60,716 bases of DNA from Betaproteobacteria bacterium (GTDB taxonomy: Bacteria; Pseudomonadota; Gammaproteobacteria; Burkholderiales; SG8-39). The stretch is taken from contig VBCH01000210.1 in the NCBI GenBank assembly GCA_005884455.1, positions 1 to 60,716 on the forward strand, in the 5' to 3' direction. Each line of letters opens with the position of its first letter. The first letter of the stretch is position 1. Of this stretch, positions 16,856 to 25,555 are shown in pieces. The translations under genes and the position numbers were made by a program. The notes beneath the pieces are model-generated. The model worked only from the letters and a program-made list of their open reading frames with translations, was not told where the DNA came from and did not search any database.

Positions 16856-19429
16856 ATGACCAAAGCGGGCTTCTGGAAAAAAGACTGGTTTCTCTGCCTG
16901 GGGGTGTCGCTCGTGATGCTCGCGGCCGGCGGGACCCAGCTGATCGAGGCCCTCGAGCGCTTCGCGTACGACTGGGGTGTCCGGGCCTCGGCGCGAACCC
17001 CGTCAGACAAGATTTCGGTGATCGCGATCGACAAGCGCAGCATCGACAATATCGGTCGCTGGCCGTGGTCGCGCGAGGTCCATGCAAAGATGATCGAACG
17101 CCTCGCGGACGCGAAAGCCAAGGTCATCGGATACACGGTTTTTTTCTCTGAGCCGCAGCTCGATCCGGGCCTCGTCTATGTCAACAAGCTTCTCGAGGCC
17201 TACCAGCGTCTCGTGCCGGTGAACGCAGATCCGGGCGCGCCGCCCCGCGGCGTTTCGCCTGAGCTGCTTCAAATCGGCGCGACGCTGCAGGAAGCCGAGA
17301 GCGCGCTCAACACCGACAGGAAGCTCGCCGAGAGCTTCGCCAAGGCGGGCAACGTGGTGCTGCCGCTGCTGTTCACCTTCGGCGAGCCGCGCGGCAAGCC
17401 CGACAAGCCTCTTCCCGAATTCGTGCGCAAGAACGCGCTCTCGATCCAGGGCGGCAGTGGCGATCTGCCCCTCTTCACCAGCGCCGTCGAAGTGCCGATC
17501 GTTGACAGTCTGGGCGCCGCCGCAGCCGCGGTGGGGCATCTGAACTCGGTCCCCGACGTGGACGGAGCGATCCGCACCGAAGCGCTCGCGGTCACCTACT
17601 ACGATGAATACTACCCGTCGCTCGCGGTCATGATGGTTGCAAGGAGCCTCAATCTGACCGCCAAGGACATCAAGATCCGTCCCGGCGAAGCGCTGCAAAT
17701 CGGCAATTTCCGGGTGAGCGCGGATCCGACGATGCAGATGTTCACGTATTTCTACAAGGACCGGGAGGGCAGGCCGGCCATCCAGGAGGATTCGTTCTAC
17801 GACGTGGCGAGCGGCAAGATCCCGCTGGAAAAGTACCGCGACAAGATCGTGCTGATCGGACCGACCGCCGCCGGGGTCGGCAGCATATTCGTCACGCCGG
17901 TGAATCCGGCCATGCCGGCCGTGGAGCTTCAGGCGCATACGGTCTCGTCGCTCTTGCAGGGGCATTTTTTCGTCGCACCCACCTGGGGCTGGGTCGTCGA
18001 GAGGTCGGTTTATCTCCTGGTGGCGGTCTATCTGATCGCCTTGCTGCCGCGGCTTTCCGCCGGCGTCGGTGCCGTGGTCAGTGCCGGCATCGTGGCGGTT
18101 CTGATCGCCACGCACTTCGTGCTCATGACCGGCCAGGGCATGTGGCTGCAATTCATGCTGCCGGCCGCCTTGCTGGTCATCGGTCACGTGTTGCTCGTTA
18201 CAAAGCGCTTCGTCGTCACCGAGCGCGGGAAAGAGGTATCCGACGCGCAGTCGGCAGCCAACGCGCGCATGCTCGGCCTCGCGTTCCAGGGGCAAGGCCA
18301 GCTCGACATGGCTTTCGATTACTTCCGCAAGGTGCCGCTGGACGACACCCTCATGGATAACCTCTACAACCTTGCGCTCGACTTCGAGCGCAAGCGCCAG
18401 TTCAACAAGGCCGAAGCCGCATTCCGCTACATGGCCGACTACAACCCGAAGTTCCGCGATCTCGAAGCGAGGTTGTCGCGCGCCAGGCAGATGTCGGAAA
18501 CTCTCATCCTCGGCGGCGGGCAGACTCACCCCGGCGGGACCCTCGCGCTCGGGGGGGGCGCCGAGAAGCCTATGCTCGGCCGCTATCGGGTGGAGAAGGA
18601 GCTCGGCAAGGGCGCCATGGGCGTCGTGTATCTCGGCAAGGATCCGAAAATCGGACGCGTCGTGGCGATCAAGACCATGGCGCTTTCCCAGGAATTCGAG
18701 GCGGACGAGCTCGCCGAGGTGAAGGAGCGGTTCTTCCGCGAAGCCGAGACCGCAGGGCGTTTGAGCCACCCGAACATCGTGACCATCTTCGACGCGGGCG
18801 AAGAGCACGATCTGTGCTACATCGCGATGGAACTCCTGAAGGGTCAGGATCTGGTGCCGTTCACCAAACCAGGCAGCACGCTCTCGACCGACAAGGTCGT
18901 CTCGATCGTGGCGAGAGTGGCCGACGCGCTCGGCTACGCGCACAGGCAGAACGTGGTGCACCGGGACGTGAAGCCGGCCAACGTCATGTACGAGCCTGAA
19001 AGCGACACCGTCAAGGTGACCGATTTCGGAATTGCCCGCATCACGGATTCGTCCAAGACCAAAACCGGAATGGTGCTCGGCACGCCGTCCTACATGTCGC
19101 CGGAACAGCTCCAGGGCAAGAAGATCGACGGGCGCAGCGATCTGTTCTCGCTGGCGGTAAGCCTGTATCAGCTTATTTGCGGCAAACTACCGTTCGAGGG
19201 GGATTCGATGGCGCAACTCATGTTCAGGATCGCGAATGAAGATGCGCCCGATATCCTGCAATTCCACCCGTCCCTGCCGCCGGCTCTGGTCGCCTTCCTT
19301 GACAGGGCGATGGCCAAGGACGCGGGCGAACGTTACCAGACAGGCGAAGAATTCGCGGGCTCATTGCGAAGGACTGTGGGCGGTCCTTCCGCCGCGGCGG
19401 TCGGCGTCGGGGTCGACATCAGCCTGTGA
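16856..19429 (+). CDS. CHASE2-domain membrane Ser/Thr protein kinase
   Basis: 857 aa. A first membrane helix (about 14-28) precedes a periplasmic CHASE2 sensor (about 35-370). Three membrane helices (about 380-440), a TPR-like cytoplasmic segment (about 465-545) and a Hanks-type kinase domain (about 580-840) follow. Kinase landmarks: GKGAMGVVYLG, Lys606 in VAIK, Asp704 in HRDVKPANV, Asp723 in DFGIAR and the GTPSYMSPEQ activation-loop end. A Gly/Thr-rich stretch (ETLILGGGQTHPGGTLAL) just before the kinase could carry phospho-threonines for the FHA protein encoded two genes downstream. GGGAGAGG precedes the ATG; TAAAAT at 16798-16803 is a possible -10. It heads a run of kinase, phosphatase and FHA genes. 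Confidence 0.93.
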   Translation: MTKAGFWKKDWFLCLGVSLVMLAAGGTQLIEALERFAYDWGVRASARTPSDKISVIAIDKRSIDNIGRWPWSREVHAKMIERLADAKAKVIGYTVFFSEPQLDPGLVYVNKLLEAYQRLVPVNADPGAPPRGVSPELLQIGATLQEAESALNTDRKLAESFAKAGNVVLPLLFTFGEPRGKPDKPLPEFVRKNALSIQGGSGDLPLFTSAVEVPIVDSLGAAAAAVGHLNSVPDVDGAIRTEALAVTYYDEYYPSLAVMMVARSLNLTAKDIKIRPGEALQIGNFRVSADPTMQMFTYFYKDREGRPAIQEDSFYDVASGKIPLEKYRDKIVLIGPTAAGVGSIFVTPVNPAMPAVELQAHTVSSLLQGHFFVAPTWGWVVERSVYLLVAVYLIALLPRLSAGVGAVVSAGIVAVLIATHFVLMTGQGMWLQFMLPAALLVIGHVLLVTKRFVVTERGKEVSDAQSAANARMLGLAFQGQGQLDMAFDYFRKVPLDDTLMDNLYNLALDFERKRQFNKAEAAFRYMADYNPKFRDLEARLSRARQMSETLILGGGQTHPGGTLALGGGAEKPMLGRYRVEKELGKGAMGVVYLGKDPKIGRVVAIKTMALSQEFEADELAEVKERFFREAETAGRLSHPNIVTIFDAGEEHDLCYIAMELLKGQDLVPFTKPGSTLSTDKVVSIVARVADALGYAHRQNVVHRDVKPANVMYEPESDTVKVTDFGIARITDSSKTKTGMVLGTPSYMSPEQLQGKKIDGRSDLFSLAVSLYQLICGKLPFEGDSMAQLMFRIANEDAPDILQFHPSLPPALVAFLDRAMAKDAGERYQTGEEFAGSLRRTVGGPSAAAVGVGVDISL

Positions 19430-19445
19430 GCTTCGTTGAAGCATC

Positions 19446-20270
19446 ATGACTTTATCGGGAGCGCTTGAAGTCGCGAGTTGTACCGATCCCGGAATGGTCA
19501 GGTCCCATAACGAGGACTCGATCGCGTCGGATGGGGATCAAGGCCTCGTCGTGTTGGCCGATGGTATGGGGGGATACAACGCGGGCGAGGTGGCGAGCGG
19601 CATGGCCACGACGGTGATCATCACCGAGCTGCAGCAGCTGCTGGAGAAGAGAGTTCCATACGAGATCGACGCACACAGCGGCCAGCTCGTCGCGCACCAA
19701 CTGTTGCACGAACAGATCGCCAAGGCGAACACGTCGATCTATCAGGCCGCACAGAGCCAGCCTCAGTATGCCGGCATGGGGACGACCTTGGTCGTCGCCC
19801 TGTTCTACGACAACAAGATGACCGTCGCGCACATCGGAGATTCGCGGCTGTACCGGCTGCGCGGCGGCGAGCTGCGGCAGGTCACCAAAGATCATTCGCT
19901 TCTCCAGGAGCAGATCGACAGCGGCGTGATCACACCGCAACAGGCCCGGCAGTCCCAGAACAAGAATCTGGTTACGCGCGCGCTCGGTATCGATCCGATC
20001 GTCGAAGCGGAGATCCACGACTACGAGACGCAGCCGGAAGACATTTATCTCCTCTGTTCGGACGGCCTTTGTGATATGGTGAGCGACGACGACATCGGCC
20101 TCGCGCTGCAGACGCTCAGCTCCAACTTGAAACTATGTGCGCAGCATTTGGTGCAAACGGCCAATGATAACGGGGGCCGAGACAATATTTCGGTAATACT
20201 GGTCCGGGTGCTGCGGGACTACCCCGCACCGCGCAGCATCGTGGGCAAGATGATGAGCTGGTTCAAATAG
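19446..20270 (+). CDS. PP2C-family Ser/Thr protein phosphatase
   Basis: 274 aa, a single PPM/PP2C domain of bacterial Stp/PrpC type. Metal-binding motifs seen: RSHNEDS (near 19), VLADGMGGYNAGE (near 39), GDSRLYRLR (near 134) and CSDGLCDMV, plus DNISVILV near the end. It should reverse phosphorylation by the upstream CHASE2 kinase, 16 bases away, and of FHA partner proteins. There is no membrane segment. Confidence 0.95.
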   Translation: MTLSGALEVASCTDPGMVRSHNEDSIASDGDQGLVVLADGMGGYNAGEVASGMATTVIITELQQLLEKRVPYEIDAHSGQLVAHQLLHEQIAKANTSIYQAAQSQPQYAGMGTTLVVALFYDNKMTVAHIGDSRLYRLRGGELRQVTKDHSLLQEQIDSGVITPQQARQSQNKNLVTRALGIDPIVEAEIHDYETQPEDIYLLCSDGLCDMVSDDDIGLALQTLSSNLKLCAQHLVQTANDNGGRDNISVILVRVLRDYPAPRSIVGKMMSWFK

Positions 20271-20301
20271 CTTGAAATAGTTTGAGCAGAGGGATACTGC
20301 T

Positions 20302-21078
20302 ATGGCGAAGCTGATACTCAGTATGGACGGCCTGGTCCTCAAGGAGATCGCCCTGACCAAGGAACGTACCACCATCGGCCGCAAGCCACACAACGACATC
20401 CAGATCGACAATCTGGCAGTGAGCGGGGAACATGCCGTCATCGTCACCATCCTGCAGGACTCGTTTCTCGAGGATCTCGGCAGCACCAACGGCACCGTGG
20501 TCAACGGACAGCCGATCAAGAAGCACTTCCTCCAGAACAACGACATCATCGAGCTCGGCAAGTACAAGCTGAAGTACGTGAACGAAGCCGTGGCGGGGCA
20601 AGCCAAGGCAGCGGACTTCGAGAAGACCATGGTGCTCCGCCCCGGTTCGGTGAAGGCGGCTACCGCGGCGCCTGCCGCCTCCGCGCCGGCCGGCGCCGCA
20701 GCGGCGGCCCCTGTGGCGGCTGCCGCAGGCGCAAGAAATTTAAGCGACACCGTCGCAGGCCAAACTGCGACGGCCGCACCGGTCGCCCCCCCTAAGCCGG
20801 CAGCCGCGCCTCAAAAAAATGCGGCGCTGCAGCTTCTCTCCGGGGCGAATGCCGGCAAGGAGCTCGATCTCACCAAGCCGCTCACGACACTCGGTAAACC
20901 CGGCGTCCAAGTGGCCGTCATCACGCGCCGGCCACAGGGCTTTTTCATAACCCACGTAGAGGGGGCAAGCTTTCCGGTGGTGAACGGCAAGACCCTCGAC
21001 GCCCAAGCGCACTCCTTGAACGACCATGACGTGATCGAACTTGCCGGGGTCAAGATGGAATTCTTCCTCAAGACCTGA
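20302..21078 (+). CDS. FHA-domain protein with a second, degenerate FHA module
   Basis: 258 aa. An N-terminal FHA domain (about 20-90) has the canonical phospho-threonine-binding residues in TTIGRKPHNDI, VSGEHA and GSTNGTVVNG. An Ala/Pro-rich linker (about 112-170) follows. A C-terminal module (about 172-255; GANAGKELDLT, VVNGKTLDAQ) resembles a second FHA fold without the Arg/Ser core. Linker-flanking threonines (FEKTMVLRPG, NLSDTVAG) could be kinase targets for intramolecular or intermolecular FHA binding. It is encoded directly after the kinase and phosphatase genes, so it is probably their output adaptor. Confidence 0.9.
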   Translation: MAKLILSMDGLVLKEIALTKERTTIGRKPHNDIQIDNLAVSGEHAVIVTILQDSFLEDLGSTNGTVVNGQPIKKHFLQNNDIIELGKYKLKYVNEAVAGQAKAADFEKTMVLRPGSVKAATAAPAASAPAGAAAAAPVAAAAGARNLSDTVAGQTATAAPVAPPKPAAAPQKNAALQLLSGANAGKELDLTKPLTTLGKPGVQVAVITRRPQGFFITHVEGASFPVVNGKTLDAQAHSLNDHDVIELAGVKMEFFLKT

Positions 21079-21113
21079 GCCTCGGCTCCTCAGACCCGAT
21101 CCCGGGAGGAAGA

Positions 21114-23432
21114 CTGAAGCAGCACATCGTCCGGATCGCGCTCGGCCTGCTGGTAGTTCTGGTATTCGTAGGCCACGTCGTAGGAAATGCCTACAAGAGC
21201 TACCGCATCGGATTCATCAACCAGCTCGACCACATCATCTACGACTACCGGCTCCGGCTGACCATGCCGGGCACGCCCGACGACCGTATCGTCATCCTCG
21301 ACATCGACGAGCGCAGCCTGGATTCCCGAGCGCTCGGCCGCTGGCCTTGGAGTCGCGACAAGATCGTTGCACTGCTGCAAAAGCTTTTCGACAAATACGG
21401 CGTGCTCATAATCGGCTTGGACGTCGTATTTGCCGAACCCGACGAGAGCTCAGGCCTGCCGGTGCTCGAGAAGCTGGCCGGGACCCGGCTGAAGGACGTA
21501 GGGCCGTTCCAGTCGGCCCTGAAGGAATTGCGCCCGGCGCTCGACTACGACGCGAAGTTCTCGAATTTTCTCCGCGGCCGTCCGGTGGTTCTCGGCTACT
21601 ACTTCAATAGCGAAGAAAATGCGGTGGAAAACGGATCCCTTCCGGAGCCTGTTTTCCCGCCAGGCACGTTTGCCGGCAGGAAAATCGACTTCTTCGCGTG
21701 GAAAGGCTACGGCGCCAACTTGCCCGAGTTTGCCAAGGTAGCCAACGCCGGGCATTTCAACTCACGCGTGGACGATGATGGCGTGTCGCGGCGGGTTCCG
21801 ATGCTCGTGGAATACCCGCAACGCAACGGCAGCTACTACGAAGCCCTGTCGCTCGCGGTAGTGCGCCTGTATCTGGGCATGAAGGAAGCAGCTCGCGGCA
21901 AGATCGACACGGTTACCTTGCCCAAGGTAATCCCGGGGACGAACCCCGACCGCTTCATCTCCAAGACCTACACCGGTTTGGAGTGGCTTGAAGTCGGGCC
22001 GCTCAGAATCCCGGTAGACGATGAAGTCACCGCGCTGGTTCCCTATCGCGGTCCAAGGGGCAGCTTTCCGTATATTTCGTTTGCCGATATATGGTCGGAC
22101 AAAGTGCCGGTGGAAATGCTGAAGGGAAAGATCGCCTTGATCGGCGCTTCTGCCCCGGGCCTGTTCGATCTTCGCTCGGCCCCGGTGGGGGAGGGCGAGA
22201 CCTCCTCCGGGGTCAGGAAGGAAGGCAATGTCTATCCCGGGGTCGAGATTCACGCCAACCTCATCGCCGGGATACTCGACGGCAAACTGAAGCACAAACC
22301 GCCTTACATGCTCGGAGCGGAGCTGTTGGTGCTTGTCCTCGGCGGTATCGTGCTCGCCTTGCTCATACCGATGCTCGCGCCGCTTTGGGCCACCGCGACG
22401 ACGGTGACCGGGATGGCGCTCATCACGCTGTTCGACCTGTGGATGTGGTCCTACGCGGGCTTGGTGCTGCCGCTTGCCGCCTCAGTGCTCATGATAGTGA
22501 CCTTGTACACGGTCAACATGGCCTACGGATATTTCGTCGAGACGCGCTCGAAGCGCCAGTTCGCCGAGTTGTTCGGGCAATATGTGCCTCCCGAGCTTGT
22601 GGGCATCATGGCGGAAGACCCCGAGCAGTACACCATGGCGCCGAAGAGCACCGATCTCACGATACTATTTTCCGATGTGCGCGGCTTCACCAGCATATCG
22701 GAAGCGCTGAGTCCCGAGCACCTTCGCGAATACATCAACGAGTACCTCACCGACATGAGCAATATCATCCGCGGCAAGCACCGCGGCACGCTCGACAAGT
22801 ACATCGGCGACGCGATCATGGCCTTCTGGAACGCTCCGGTGGAAGATAAAGATCACCCGCGCAGCGCGGTTCTTGCGGCCCTGGAGATGCAGCGCGAGTG
22901 CGGTATGCTGAACAAGAAATTCACCGCGCGCGGCTGGCCGACCCTCAAGATCGGCATCGGCGTCAACACGGGGAACGTCCGGGTCGGGGACATGGGATCG
23001 AAGGAACGCAGGGCGTACACCGCGATGGGAGATGCCGTCAACGTCGCTTCCCGGCTGGAAGGGCGCACCAAGTACTACGGCGTGGGGATACTCGTCGGGG
23101 AAACAACGCGGACGCTGGTGAAGGACGTGGTTTTCAGGGAGATCGACAAGATCAAGGTGAAGGGCAAGGACGAGGCAATCACGATCTACGAGCCAGTGGG
23201 ACTGGAGTCCGAGGTCGAGAGGAAGGTTCTGGACGAGCTCAAGCTCTGGCACCAGACGATCAGGTCTTACCGCTCCCGCCAATGGGATCAGGTGGAGGTC
23301 AACCTCCTCAACCTCCTGCGCATGAACCCCGGGTGCGCTCTCTACGAGTTGTACGCGAAGGAAGTGGCGGTCAAGCGCAGAAACCCACCGCCAGCCGAAT
23401 GGGCAGGCGTTACCGTTTTCGACGAGAAATAA
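21114..23432 (+). CDS. CHASE2-domain class III adenylate cyclase, apparent CTG start
   Basis: 772 aa from CTG at 21114. Layout: N-terminal membrane helix (about 5-23), periplasmic CHASE2 domain (about 40-390), three membrane helices (about 395-465) and a class III cyclase domain (about 510-690). Metal-binding Asp521 (FSDVRGFT) and Asp566 (YIGDAIMAFW), substrate-specificity Lys562 and Asp640, and the following N..SR residues are all present, predicting cAMP production. The frame is open back to a stop at 21027 but contains no ATG, GTG or TTG before the ATG at 21264, which would delete the first membrane helix. GGGAGGA lies just before the CTG. It shares CHASE2 architecture with the kinase upstream. 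Confidence 0.88.
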   Translation: MKQHIVRIALGLLVVLVFVGHVVGNAYKSYRIGFINQLDHIIYDYRLRLTMPGTPDDRIVILDIDERSLDSRALGRWPWSRDKIVALLQKLFDKYGVLIIGLDVVFAEPDESSGLPVLEKLAGTRLKDVGPFQSALKELRPALDYDAKFSNFLRGRPVVLGYYFNSEENAVENGSLPEPVFPPGTFAGRKIDFFAWKGYGANLPEFAKVANAGHFNSRVDDDGVSRRVPMLVEYPQRNGSYYEALSLAVVRLYLGMKEAARGKIDTVTLPKVIPGTNPDRFISKTYTGLEWLEVGPLRIPVDDEVTALVPYRGPRGSFPYISFADIWSDKVPVEMLKGKIALIGASAPGLFDLRSAPVGEGETSSGVRKEGNVYPGVEIHANLIAGILDGKLKHKPPYMLGAELLVLVLGGIVLALLIPMLAPLWATATTVTGMALITLFDLWMWSYAGLVLPLAASVLMIVTLYTVNMAYGYFVETRSKRQFAELFGQYVPPELVGIMAEDPEQYTMAPKSTDLTILFSDVRGFTSISEALSPEHLREYINEYLTDMSNIIRGKHRGTLDKYIGDAIMAFWNAPVEDKDHPRSAVLAALEMQRECGMLNKKFTARGWPTLKIGIGVNTGNVRVGDMGSKERRAYTAMGDAVNVASRLEGRTKYYGVGILVGETTRTLVKDVVFREIDKIKVKGKDEAITIYEPVGLESEVERKVLDELKLWHQTIRSYRSRQWDQVEVNLLNLLRMNPGCALYELYAKEVAVKRRNPPPAEWAGVTVFDEK

Positions 23433-23447
23433 CGGGGGCGCCGTTCC

Positions 23448-24215
23448 ATGAAGCTGCGAATCCTGGGGTGCAGCGGCGGAATAGGAGGCCGGCATTTGCG
23501 CACCACCTCGATGCTCCTGGACAACGACATTCTCATCGACGCCGGGACGGGGGTCGCCGACCTTTCGCTCACCGAACTCTCTCTCATCGATCACATTTTT
23601 CTCACGCACTCGCACCTCGATCACGTCGCGAGCATTCCGTTCATGGTCGATACCGTCGGAGGGATGCGTGACCAGCCGGTCACGCTTTGGGCCGTTCCGG
23701 CAACGCTGGAGATCTTGCGCAGTCACATCTTCAACTGGAGCATCTGGCCCGATTTCGCTCAGATCCCGAGCCCCGAAAAACCCTTCCTTCGATACCGCGA
23801 GATCCAGGTCGGTGACACGGTCGAGCTGAAAAAGCGCAAGCTCACAGCGCTGCCGGCAAATCATGTCGTGCCGGCAGTCGGTTATCACCTCGATTCCGGC
23901 AGGGAAAGCCTGGTGTTTACCGGCGACACTACGACCAACGACCCCCTTTGGGCGGTGGTCAACAAGATTTCCAACCTGAAGTATCTGATCATCGAGACCG
24001 CCTTTTGCAACCGCGAAAGGGAGTTGGCGGTCATTTCGAAGCACCTTTGTCCGAGCATGCTCGCCGAGGAGCTCGCAAAACTCGAACGTAGCGCGGAGAT
24101 CTATATCACGCACCTGAAGCCCGGCGAAATCGAGCTCACGATGCAGGAAATCGAGGAGGACGCCGGTCAATACCGACCGCGCATGCTGCAAAACAATCAA
24201 GTTTTCGAGTTTTGA
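23448..24215 (+). CDS. Metallo-beta-lactamase-fold cyclic-nucleotide phosphodiesterase (class II-like)
   Basis: 255 aa. The metal site is His54, His56, Asp58 and His59 in THSHLDHV, followed by NHVVPAVGYH, FTGDTT and THLKPGE, the ordered ligands of class II cAMP phosphodiesterases. It begins 16 bases after the cyclase stop. The neighbouring product is a cyclase and the next gene encodes a cNMP-binding protein, so cAMP hydrolysis is the most economical role. Other phosphodiester substrates are possible. Confidence 0.82.
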   Translation: MKLRILGCSGGIGGRHLRTTSMLLDNDILIDAGTGVADLSLTELSLIDHIFLTHSHLDHVASIPFMVDTVGGMRDQPVTLWAVPATLEILRSHIFNWSIWPDFAQIPSPEKPFLRYREIQVGDTVELKKRKLTALPANHVVPAVGYHLDSGRESLVFTGDTTTNDPLWAVVNKISNLKYLIIETAFCNRERELAVISKHLCPSMLAEELAKLERSAEIYITHLKPGEIELTMQEIEEDAGQYRPRMLQNNQVFEF

Positions 24216-24233
24216 GGAGCGGGGGAACGCGCG

Positions 24234-25316
24234 ATGGGCGCAAACAGAGTACGCATCGAGACGCTGAAGACTCTTGAACCTGTGGCTTCGCTGCCCGAAG
24301 CAAGGCTCCATGAACTCGTCGGTCTCTGTCACGTAGAGACCGCGAGCAAGAATTCGAATCCGTTTCTCGTGCGCGGGATCGCGGACCAGGCGGTTTATCT
24401 ACTGCGTGGAGAGCTCGTGCTCACCTATCCGGATGGATCTTCGAAAGTGCTGGTAGGGGGCTCCGAGCGTTCGCGATATCCACTGGGTAGGCGGGGGGGG
24501 GATGCTTTCACCAGCGCCAAGGCGATCACCGACGTCGAGCTGATGCGCATCGACGACGACCTTCTCGACGTCATGGCGACCTGGGATGAAGCCGCGTCCG
24601 CCGGCCACTCGGAAAGGCAGGAGAGGCGGGAGACCGAGGGGAGTTCACTCGCCAGCTGGACGCTCATGTCCGGAATGTTCAGCGTTAGCAGCCTCAAATA
24701 CGGCGAGTTCTCGCGGCTTCCGCCGGCCCACATCAACGAGCTGCTGCGCCGTTTCGAGCGCATTAACGTCAAAAAGGGAGACGCGGTGATTCGCGAGGGC
24801 GCTGAAGGGGACTTCTACTTCGTGATCGAAACCGGCCGCTGCAAGGTCGAACGGATGGTCGGAGGAGTCACGATGCTGCTCGCCGAGCTGAAAAGTGGCG
24901 ATGCGTTCGGCGAGGAAGCGCTGGTGTCGGAAGCCAGGCGAAACGCCACCGTTACGATGAAGACGGACGGAGCGCTCCTGCGGCTGTCCAGGAAGGACTT
25001 TGCCGCGCTCCTCCGGGAGCCGCTGCTGCACCGCCTCTCGGCACAGGAGGCACGCGACAAGATCGCCAATGGAGCCCAGTGGATCGATGTGCGCTATCCA
25101 TCGGAATATCAATACGACAAGCTTGCGGGGGCCATCAACATTCCCTTGTCGGAGATCCGCAACGCATTCGGCGTGCTGGACAAAGGGAAAGAGTACGTGC
25201 TCTATTGCCAGAGCGGCCGACGCAGCGCTGCCGCGGCATTTCTCCTCGCTCAGCGCGGGTATCGCGCGTTCGTGCTCGCGGGTGGACTCTGGGGGGAGAC
25301 GAAGCGTGGAGCATGA
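24234..25316 (+). CDS. Double cyclic-nucleotide-binding domain protein fused to rhodanese
   Basis: 360 aa. The first cNMP-binding fold (about 15-120) is degenerate. The second (about 160-265) has the phosphate-binding cassette FGEEALVSEARRNATV. A C-terminal rhodanese domain (about 268-358) has the active-site loop YCQSGRRS with Cys325, so sulfur transfer or redox/thiol chemistry is possible. No DNA-binding domain is present. It lies 18 bases after the phosphodiesterase gene and is the likely receptor of the cAMP made by the cyclase. Confidence 0.85.
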   Translation: MGANRVRIETLKTLEPVASLPEARLHELVGLCHVETASKNSNPFLVRGIADQAVYLLRGELVLTYPDGSSKVLVGGSERSRYPLGRRGGDAFTSAKAITDVELMRIDDDLLDVMATWDEAASAGHSERQERRETEGSSLASWTLMSGMFSVSSLKYGEFSRLPPAHINELLRRFERINVKKGDAVIREGAEGDFYFVIETGRCKVERMVGGVTMLLAELKSGDAFGEEALVSEARRNATVTMKTDGALLRLSRKDFAALLREPLLHRLSAQEARDKIANGAQWIDVRYPSEYQYDKLAGAINIPLSEIRNAFGVLDKGKEYVLYCQSGRRSAAAAFLLAQRGYRAFVLAGGLWGETKRGA

Positions 25317-25555
25317 GGAGACCGGAGAAGCCTCGCGCGCCGAGCTTCGCCCGCTGAGCGGCGCTCGGATCCCGGCAGGCGCGATTCTCGCTTGGCGACG
25401 AAGCGGGCGGTCGGGCCGGCTTTGCAGTGCCTTGGGCCTTTCGGAGCCGGTGTGTGGAAAACGCCCTCGCCGGGGGCAGCCTCGACGGCTGAACAGTGGT
25501 AAAGTAATTGATTATCAGGATATTTCATGATGATGAACCTTAAGGTGGATTGCCT

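Noticed and set aside
21090..21380. 96-codon minus-strand frame across the start of the CHASE2 cyclase
   Set aside because: It overlaps conserved CHASE2 coding sequence on the plus strand and shows no domain or ribosome site.
25317..25530. Possible small gene between the rhodanese protein and GAF-GspE (frames starting GTG/ATG near 25305-25315)
   Set aside because: No ribosome site, Arg-rich translation without recognisable pattern. Treated as intergenic.
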